Origin: an uncultured Polyangiaceae bacterium | Lineage (GTDB): Bacteria; Myxococcota_A; Polyangia; Polyangiales; Houyiibacteriaceae | Direction of reading: 5' to 3' | DNA: 6,808 nucleotides | NCBI GenBank assembly: GCA_947259605.1 | Contig: CAMYMX010000190.1 | Span: 1-6,808 of the forward strand | In this document: piece by piece, positions 1 to 4,701 of the stretch | How the letters are laid out: every line of letters starts with the position of its first letter | Position numbering within the stretch: the first letter of the stretch is position 1 | Translations under genes and position numbers: made by a program | Notes under the pieces: model-generated | What the model was told of the DNA's origin: nothing | Databases searched by the model: none | Seen by the model: the letters and a program-made list of their open reading frames with translations, nothing else

Positions 1-77
1 GCGAAGGTGCCGACGGTGATCACGAGGACGACCAGCACCTTCACCAGGGAGGAGACGACCAGAAACGTCGTGGTCAT
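1..77 (-). CDS. nuoH: NADH-quinone oxidoreductase subunit H, N-terminal fragment
   Basis: First 25 codons of a gene that continues past the left edge. The visible protein begins MTTTFLVVSSLVKVLVVLVI, a hydrophobic stretch that fits the first membrane helix of NuoH, the subunit that joins the membrane arm to the quinone cavity of complex I. The identity rests mainly on position: nuoH follows nuoG in standard nuo operons. The start ATG overlaps the nuoG stop in an ATGA arrangement (74-77). A good GGAGG ribosome binding site (complement of 85-89) lies seven bases upstream, inside the nuoG end, so translation is probably coupled to nuoG. The fragment is too short to check any conserved charged loop. 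Confidence 0.8.
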   Translation of the reverse strand, partial: MTTTFLVVSSLVKVLVVLVITVGTF

Positions 78-1648
78 TGAGCCGCCTCCGCCGCGTCCAC
101 GAGGCCCCGACGCAGGCTTTCCAGGCTCTCGAAGCCGACTTCCTTGCCGAGCTGACGAGCGAGATCCGAAATCGTCTTCCAGGCGGGCTCGACGCCTGCC
201 GGCGCGGGCAGCACCGGCCCAAAGGACTGCGACATGCCCTTGGCGTTCACGAAGCTGCCGTCGATCTCGAAGGTGTCTGCCACAGGAATGGCGACCGAGG
301 CCACGGCCGGCAGTGCGCCCACGTGGCTCGTGAGCGAGACGACCGCGTCCAAGGCAAGCAGCGGCGCGAGCTCTTCGAGCGTTTGTTCCGTTGCCCAGCC
401 GAGTGCGAGCACCGCCTGCACCGAGCCGGATTGAACATCGGCCAGCAGGTCGGCGACCGACTTCAACGCGGTTCCAGCTGCAGCCATGATCGCGCCGGCG
501 CGATTCGGGTTCTGGTCCTCGCTGCGAAGAATGTCGTCACCTTCCCACTTTGGCAGCGCCGCCAGGTAGAGCCGCTCGGCGCCCAAGGCGGAGGCGAGCT
601 TGGCTAGAGCAAGGTTGTCCTCGGTGCTGTGCTGAGCGCTGAGAACGACCGCGAGCTTGGCCCCATCGACGCCCTTGAGTTTCTCGGCCCCGAAAATCAG
701 CGCTTCGTCTTCTCCGACCGGCATGCGCGCATCGCCGCGGCCCACGGTCGGCATCAGCAGTCGGTCCGTATCGTGGCGCGTGTAGGTCATCATCCCGTCG
801 TCGCACATCCAGAATTTGTTCACGTCGGCGTTGTCGCGCGGACGCAGGCGGTAGATTTTACCGTTGCGGGGGTCGTAGTCGGCGTGGCTGTTGCAGCCGG
901 TTGCGCATCCAGTGCAGACGCTCGGCGCCGACTTGAGGAACCAAACCCTCGCCTTGAACCGAAAATCTTGGCTCGTCAGCGCGCCAACCGGACAGACGTG
1001 CTCCGTCATCAGCGTGTACTTGTGGTCGAGCTCTCTGCCCGGCGCGAGTATGATTTCATTTCGGTTGCCGCGCTCGCGCATGTCGAGGACGTGATCCTTG
1101 GCGACTTCGTCGCAGACACGGATGCAGCGCGTGCACATGATGCAACGCTCGGCGTCATAAACGATGGTGGGTCCGAAACGAACGCCTTTTGGCTTGTGAA
1201 CCGGCTCGGTGAGCTTGCGCTTCAGCGTGCCCTGGTGCTCGTAGTAGTAATCTTGGAGCTTGCACTCGCCGGCCTGGTCGCAAATGGGGCAATCGACCGG
1301 GTGATTGAGTAGCAAAAACTCTTGCACGGAAGCCTGTGCGGTCTTGACCTCGTCGTTGGTAGACGAAATCACCATGCCGTCGGCGGCCTCGAGCTGACAG
1401 GCGGGCTGAAGCTTCGGCTTGGTAGCGGGGACGTATTCGCCCTTGGCTTCGTCGAATACGAGCTGCGGCATCGCCATCTGGCGGCCGCTCTCGATGTGAA
1501 CCAGGCACATTCTGCAGTTCGCGGCGATCGAAAGACCGGGGTGCCAGCAGTAGTGCGGGATTTCGATACCCTCTCGCCAGGCCGCCTGCATGACGGTCTC
1601 TCCAGGCTCGAAGCCAATCTCTTTGCCATCAAGTGTAAACTTAGGCAT
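74..1648 (-). CDS. nuoG: NADH-quinone oxidoreductase subunit G, short form
   Basis: Iron-sulfur subunit of the peripheral arm of complex I, passing electrons from the NADH/FMN site towards NuoB. With the start used here the protein has 524 residues. In order: a 2Fe-2S ferredoxin domain (C34, C45, C48, C84; cluster N1b); the His-Cys motif H116, C120, C123, C129 (N5); CIMCTRC at C169, C172, C175 with C219 in CPVGAL (N4); then C245, C248, C252 and C282, which match the N7 motif. Residues from about 295 on are a reduced version of the molybdopterin-oxidoreductase-like domain. Proteobacterial and Thermus homologues are usually about 670-900 residues, so this is a short form. An in-frame ATG at 1663 would add MRALQ. 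I prefer 1648 because homologues start MPK and the N1b cysteine spacing then matches the family; neither start has a strong ribosome binding site. nuoE and nuoF are missing upstream. The end overlaps nuoH. Confidence 0.95.
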   Translation of the reverse strand: MPKFTLDGKEIGFEPGETVMQAAWREGIEIPHYCWHPGLSIAANCRMCLVHIESGRQMAMPQLVFDEAKGEYVPATKPKLQPACQLEAADGMVISSTNDEVKTAQASVQEFLLLNHPVDCPICDQAGECKLQDYYYEHQGTLKRKLTEPVHKPKGVRFGPTIVYDAERCIMCTRCIRVCDEVAKDHVLDMRERGNRNEIILAPGRELDHKYTLMTEHVCPVGALTSQDFRFKARVWFLKSAPSVCTGCATGCNSHADYDPRNGKIYRLRPRDNADVNKFWMCDDGMMTYTRHDTDRLLMPTVGRGDARMPVGEDEALIFGAEKLKGVDGAKLAVVLSAQHSTEDNLALAKLASALGAERLYLAALPKWEGDDILRSEDQNPNRAGAIMAAAGTALKSVADLLADVQSGSVQAVLALGWATEQTLEELAPLLALDAVVSLTSHVGALPAVASVAIPVADTFEIDGSFVNAKGMSQSFGPVLPAPAGVEPAWKTISDLARQLGKEVGFESLESLRRGLVDAAEAAQ

Positions 1649-1790
1649 TTGCAGCGCTCGCATTCTCAGATGACCGGGATTTGCCGCAGATGCCGAGCGC
1701 GCCCGGAGCGAGGGACTGAGGAATAGCGGAAGCTATTTCGCAGGGAGTGAGCGAGGACGAAAGCCGGCAGGTGTGGTGAAGCCCGGTCAT
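1641..1790 (-). CDS. possible 49-residue coupled ORF between nuoD and nuoG (doubtful)
   Basis: A small open frame begins at an ATG that overlaps the nuoD stop as ATGA (1787-1790). It crosses the whole D/G spacer and stops with TAA at 1641-1643, seven bases inside nuoG. The product would start MTGLHHTCRLSSS and end SSENASAANA. I recognise no family in it; it has no similarity I can see to NuoE and no obvious domain or membrane helix. Its DNA is also the repeat-like spacer element, so it may be only a chance open frame. If it is translated, its main effect could be to carry ribosomes from nuoD to nuoG, whose start lacks a good binding site, by termination and re-initiation. Confidence 0.2.
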   Translation of the reverse strand: MTGLHHTCRLSSSLTPCEIASAIPQSLAPGALGICGKSRSSENASAANA

Positions 1791-1793
1791 CTG
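1667..1793. repeat. 127-bp spacer element with perfect 12-bp inverted ends
   Basis: The sequence cagatgaccggg (1667-1678) recurs as its exact reverse complement cccggtcatctg (1782-1793), bounding 103 bp. Inside are a further short pair (tgccg 1691-1695 with cggca 1765-1769), a central hairpin aatagc-ggaa-gctatt (1722-1737) and an 8-bp direct repeat gagcgagg (1706-1713 and 1749-1756). One arm contains the nuoD stop codon; the other ends three bases short of the alternative nuoG ATG. On the nuo transcript this would fold as a long imperfect stem-loop. It could be a small non-autonomous repeat element (MITE or REP-like) or an operon-specific mRNA processing or regulatory structure. There is no U-tract after the stem, so a simple terminator is unlikely. 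The arms and hairpin are directly visible; the function is inference. Confidence 0.6.
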
Positions 1794-3004
1794 TCGCACT
1801 CCCCACCGATCATGTTGACCGATCCGAACGTTGGAATGATGTCGGCGATCATTCCGCCGAGGAGCATTTCGCGAGACGCCGCGAGGTTGTACCAGCACGG
1901 CGGGCGGACGCGCACCCTGTAGGGTGTGCCGCTTCCGTCCGAGACGATGTGGAAGCCGAGCTCGCCGTTGCCGCCTTCGGTGAAGCTGTAGACTTCGCCC
2001 TTCGGCGTTTGCAGCCCTTCCATCACGAGCTTGAAGTGGGCGATGGTGGCTTCGATCGTTGTGTAGACAGCATTTTTTTCGGGGTAGACGATGCGCGGAT
2101 CATCCACGTTGATCGGGCCATCGTCGGGCATCTGCTCGATCGCCTGCTCGATGATGCGAACCGACTGCCGAATCTCTTCGAGGCGGACCATGAACCGGTC
2201 CCAGTTGTCGCCGTCCTCGCCAACCGGCACGTCGAAATCGAAGCGGTCGTAGACCAAGTAGGGATGATCCTTACGAACGTCGTAGGGAATGCCCGTGGAG
2301 CGGGCGACGGGGCCGGTGACGCCGTACGAAAGCGCCTGCTCTTTGGTCAGGATGCCAACACCTTGCATGCGGTCGAGGAAGATGCGGTTTCGGAGAAGCA
2401 TCGTCTCCGTTTCCTTCACGACTTTGTGGAGCTCGGGAATGAGGCGCAGCACATCGTCTTTGAAGGTTGCCGTAGGCGGCTCCGCCATGCCTCCGATTCG
2501 GCCGAAGCTGTGGGTCATCCGGGCGCCCGTTTCGCGCTCGAGAATGTCCCAAACCCAATCGCGCACCTTCAGCAGCCAGAGGAAAGGCGTGAACGCGCCG
2601 AGCTCCATCGCCGAAGCGCCGTTGCAGGTGAAGTGGTCGGCAATGCGCGAAAGCTCGCCGAGGATGACCCGGTAGTACTGGCAGCGCTCGGGCACTTCGA
2701 TTTCGAGAAGCTTCTCGACCGCGAGCGCCCAGCCCACGTTGTTGAGCATCGGCGATACGTAGTTGAGGCGGTCGGCGTAAGGAAACACCTGCGCCCAGGT
2801 GCCGCGTTCGCAGGACTTCTCGAAGCCGCGGTGCAGGTAGCCCGGCTGCACGTCGAGATTGACGAGGGTCTCGCCATCGAGGTCCATGACCATGCGAATC
2901 GTGCCGTGCATCGCTGGATGCGACGGCCCCATGTTCAAGCGCATCGGGTCTTCGGAAAGCTCGAGCGCCGCCTGGTCGTTCAACAGCTCGTCCGCGGGTT
3001 CCAT
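1787..3004 (-). CDS. nuoD: NADH-quinone oxidoreductase subunit D (49 kDa)
   Basis: Peripheral-arm subunit of complex I that forms, with NuoB, the quinone-reduction site; it is related to the large subunit of NiFe hydrogenases. The 405-residue product is full length. It shows GPSHPAMHG near residues 26-34, with H33 as the expected quinone-site histidine and Y82 (RLNYVSPM) as the expected tyrosine. Their spacing of 49 residues equals that of the His/Tyr pair in the Thermus enzyme. Other marks are YLHRGFEK (56-63), SFGRIGGMAEPP (166-177), PKGEVYSF (334-341) and a C-terminus GGECDR close to the usual ending. The loop around 336-350 (GEVYSFTEGGNGELG) is of the longer type. The start is fixed by GGAGG five bases upstream, and the nuoC stop TAG abuts this ATG. 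The binding site lies in a hairpin, suggesting coupling to nuoC. The stop codon lies inside an inverted-repeat arm. Confidence 0.97.
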   Translation of the reverse strand: MEPADELLNDQAALELSEDPMRLNMGPSHPAMHGTIRMVMDLDGETLVNLDVQPGYLHRGFEKSCERGTWAQVFPYADRLNYVSPMLNNVGWALAVEKLLEIEVPERCQYYRVILGELSRIADHFTCNGASAMELGAFTPFLWLLKVRDWVWDILERETGARMTHSFGRIGGMAEPPTATFKDDVLRLIPELHKVVKETETMLLRNRIFLDRMQGVGILTKEQALSYGVTGPVARSTGIPYDVRKDHPYLVYDRFDFDVPVGEDGDNWDRFMVRLEEIRQSVRIIEQAIEQMPDDGPINVDDPRIVYPEKNAVYTTIEATIAHFKLVMEGLQTPKGEVYSFTEGGNGELGFHIVSDGSGTPYRVRVRPPCWYNLAASREMLLGGMIADIIPTFGSVNMIGGECDR

Positions 3005-3739
3005 CTACGCCTCCGAGCCTTCCTCGGAGGCGGCATCGGGCGCCTTCTCCGCTTCGGCTTCCGCTGCGATCCGCGCTTCAATCCGCGCTTGAATCTGCTC
3101 GGCCGCCTCTGAATCGCTCAAGGTGCGCCGCTGGCCCTGCTGGACGCCGATCGCAGGGGAGACCTGCTGGTCGCGACCGGCCAGGCGTGACTCCCAGTCG
3201 ATGCGCGCGAACGGCTGGCCCTCCTCGATTCCGAACGGTGCTAGCTTCTCGATTTCGCTGACCTCGCGGTAGGGCACCAGGGGCTGCGCCTTGTCGATTG
3301 GATAGTCCTTGCGAAGCGGATGCCCGACGAACTCTTCGTAAAGAAGGATGCGGCGCATGTCCGGATGATCCTTGAACTTGATTCCAAACATGTCCCAGAC
3401 CTCGCGCTCGGCCCAGTTCGCGCCGGCCCATAGCCCACTGAGCGTCCCTGGCTCCTCGCCTTCCTTGACGTGCGTGCGGAGGCGAATGCGCGCACCGTTG
3501 ACCGAAGAGCGCATGATGAGCGTGAGATCAAAGCGGGCAAACTTGCGCTCCGGATAGTCGATTGCGGTGAGGTCGATGAAATGATCCATCTGTAGCTCAG
3601 CGTCGCCTTTGATGAACTGCGCGACCTCGACCCAGTCTTTGACCGCAACCCGGGCCTCGTGATCGCCGAACGCATCGCTCGTCCCGAGAATGCGTTCGCC
3701 AAACTGAGTGCTGAGCCGGTCGAGGACCGCCTGGCTCAT
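3005..3739 (-). CDS. nuoC: NADH-quinone oxidoreductase subunit C (30 kDa)
   Basis: Small structural subunit of the complex I peripheral arm that packs against NuoD and NuoB. It carries no cofactor. The 244-residue protein holds the family signature: EREVWDMFGIKFKDHPDMRR (111-130), then ILLYEEFVGHPLRKDYP (131-147). It is a separate gene, not fused to nuoD as in Escherichia coli. After the conserved core there is a tail of about 95 residues. Its end (about 209-244) is rich in Ala and Glu with regular Arg (QIQARIEARIAAEAEAEKA) and probably helical or disordered. The start ATG overlaps the nuoB stop as ATGA, with purine-rich GGGGAAGGG just upstream. The open frame extends upstream to 4210, but that part lies inside nuoB and is not family-like. 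The last codons form the hairpin that contains the nuoD ribosome binding site. Confidence 0.96.
   Translation of the reverse strand: MSQAVLDRLSTQFGERILGTSDAFGDHEARVAVKDWVEVAQFIKGDAELQMDHFIDLTAIDYPERKFARFDLTLIMRSSVNGARIRLRTHVKEGEEPGTLSGLWAGANWAEREVWDMFGIKFKDHPDMRRILLYEEFVGHPLRKDYPIDKAQPLVPYREVSEIEKLAPFGIEEGQPFARIDWESRLAGRDQQVSPAIGVQQGQRRTLSDSEAAEQIQARIEARIAAEAEAEKAPDAASEEGSEA
3008..3032 (-). promoter_or_regulatory. hairpin burying the nuoD ribosome binding site
   Basis: A perfect 10-bp inverted repeat, cgcctccgag (3008-3017) and ctcggaggcg (3023-3032), with a 5-base loop. In the mRNA the 3' arm contains GGAGG, the nuoD Shine-Dalgarno sequence (complement of 3010-3014), five bases before the nuoD ATG. 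The hairpin is made by the last seven to eight codons of nuoC. A ribosome finishing nuoC would open it, so nuoD translation should depend on nuoC translation, which would suit a 1:1 subunit ratio. The loop itself reads GAAGG, a weaker ribosome-binding-like sequence. The structure is visible in the sequence; the coupling role is inferred. Confidence 0.6.
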
Positions 3740-4281
3740 GACTTGCCCTTCCCCGTTCGGCCCGGCGCGCGCTCCGGAACGAGATGGGGCGGCACGACGA
3801 CGGGCTTGCGGTCGTTCGCCTGAATCTTTTCCTGCAGGAGCATGAGCGCATCGAGGACGGCCTCGGGGCGAGGCGGGCAACCCGGAATGTACACGTCCAC
3901 CGGGATGACTTTGTCGACGCCGGGAATCGTGGTGTAGTTGTCGTAGAAGCCGCCGCAGGACGCACAGGTGCCGAATGCGACGACCCACTTGGGATCCGCC
4001 ATCTGCTCCCAGATGCGACGGATCACCGGGCCCTGCCGCTGGCTGATGGTGCCGACGACCCAGAGCACATCGGACTGGCGTGGGCTGAAGCGCGGCGCCT
4101 CCGCGCCGAAGCGCGCGATGTCGTATCGGGGGGCGGCCGTGGCCATGAACTCCATGCCGCAACATGCGGTCACGAACGGGTACTGGAAAAGCGACCACTT
4201 CCGAGCCCACTGAAGCAGGTCGCTCAGGCGCGTGGTCACCGCGACTTCGCCCCCACTATTGAGGACTTTCAGCTCTCCCAT
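3736..4281 (-). CDS. nuoB: NADH-quinone oxidoreductase subunit B, N2 cluster subunit
   Basis: Carries 4Fe-4S cluster N2, the last electron carrier before quinone, at the interface with NuoD. The 181-residue product has all four expected N2 ligands: the tandem pair C40-C41 (ACCGMEF), C106 (GTCASCGG) and C135 (IPGCPPRPE). An extra cysteine, C109, lies three residues after the third ligand, where Ser, Thr or similar is usual. The start chosen is the ATG at 4281, preceded by AGGGAG about seven bases upstream and giving the usual family length. The same frame stays open up to 4701, but that region overlaps nuoA and resembles nothing. It overlaps nuoA by 13 bp and nuoC by 4 bp, so coupling is likely on both sides. 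The C-terminus is a basic tail ending RTGKGKS. Confidence 0.97.
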   Translation of the reverse strand: MGELKVLNSGGEVAVTTRLSDLLQWARKWSLFQYPFVTACCGMEFMATAAPRYDIARFGAEAPRFSPRQSDVLWVVGTISQRQGPVIRRIWEQMADPKWVVAFGTCASCGGFYDNYTTIPGVDKVIPVDVYIPGCPPRPEAVLDALMLLQEKIQANDRKPVVVPPHLVPERAPGRTGKGKS

Positions 4282-4628
4282 TCGAGCGCTCCCTTTCTCC
4301 AGGCGTAGACCAGAGTCACGCCCAGAACGACGAGGAAGAGGAGCATTTCCACGAACCCGAGCCAGCCGAGCTTGGTGAACAGGCTCGCCCAGGGATAGAG
4401 AAAGACCGCTTCGATGTCGAAGACCACGAACAGGATTGCCGTGAGGTAGAACTTGATGCTCAACCGGATGTGGCTTGCGCCGGTCGTTTCGGAACCCGAC
4501 TCGTACGGGATGGCCTTCTCGGCTGTCATGTTTTTGGGCCCGAGCACCGTCGTCAGGCCGAACACGGAAAGGGCGACGAGCAGGGCGACGCCAAGCATCA
4601 GGAACACCGGAAAATAGGCCGAGAACAT
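4269..4628 (-). CDS. nuoA: NADH-quinone oxidoreductase subunit A (ND3-like)
   Basis: Membrane subunit of complex I next to the quinone cavity, homologous to mitochondrial ND3. The 119-residue length is typical. Three membrane helices are visible at about residues 6-30, 59-80 and 86-109. The conserved acidic pair in the second helix is present (D71 and E73 in FDIEAVFLYPW). The loop between helices 1 and 2 has PYESG (41-45), where many homologues have PYECG; the cysteine used in the mitochondrial active/deactive switch is therefore Ser44. First gene of the operon in this window. A weak GGAG (complement of 4640-4643) lies 11 bases before the ATG. Confidence 0.96.
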   Translation of the reverse strand: MFSAYFPVFLMLGVALLVALSVFGLTTVLGPKNMTAEKAIPYESGSETTGASHIRLSIKFYLTAILFVVFDIEAVFLYPWASLFTKLGWLGFVEMLLFLVVLGVTLVYAWRKGALEWES

Positions 4629-4672
4629 AGAGGGGCGGACTCCGAGACGGGCGGGTGTCGCCGGTCCGAAGG

Positions 4673-4701
4673 TGCTTAGTATCAGCCCCAGGGGGTGTCA
4701 A
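4673..4701 (-). promoter_or_regulatory. candidate sigma70-type promoter for the nuo operon
   Basis: On the minus strand a perfect -35 hexamer TTGACA (complement of 4696-4701) is followed at 17 bases by TAAGCA (4673-4678), a poor -10. Alternatively TGATACTAA gives an extended -10 with TACTAA at 4676-4681, but then the spacing is only 14 bases. Transcription would start around 4665, leaving a leader of about 35-40 bases before nuoA. The -35 overlaps the TGA stop of the upstream peptidase gene. The short palindrome CCCCTGGGG (4686-4694) sits in the spacer. The -35 match is strong but the -10 is not, so this is a moderate prediction. Confidence 0.4.

Noticed and set aside
629..1312. Plus-strand open frame of 227 codons opposite nuoG
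   Set aside because: It lies wholly within nuoG, whose Fe-S motifs are intact, and its product has no recognisable features.
1721..1738. Central hairpin of the D/G spacer as an intrinsic terminator
   Set aside because: The stem is short and is followed by CCUCAGUCCC, not a U-run; a stop here would also cut off nuoG and nuoH.
1641..1790. Remnant of nuoE in the D/G spacer
   Set aside because: The 49 codons show no thioredoxin-like 2Fe-2S motif or any NuoE-like stretch.
1949..3112. Long plus-strand open frame (387 codons) opposite nuoD
   Set aside because: It is antisense to a full-length, well-conserved NuoD; its protein resembles no family and its length reflects GC-rich codon structure.
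3740..4210. In-frame upstream extension of nuoC by 157 codons
   Set aside because: It overlaps nuoB in another frame; the ATGA start at 3739 gives the family length.
4686..4694. Palindrome ccccagggg as terminator of the peptidase gene
   Set aside because: The stem is only 4 bp and no T-tract follows on the minus strand.
4282..4701. In-frame upstream extension of nuoB by 140 codons
   Set aside because: It overlaps nuoA completely, is unlike NuoB homologues, and the ATG at 4281 has a proper ribosome binding site.
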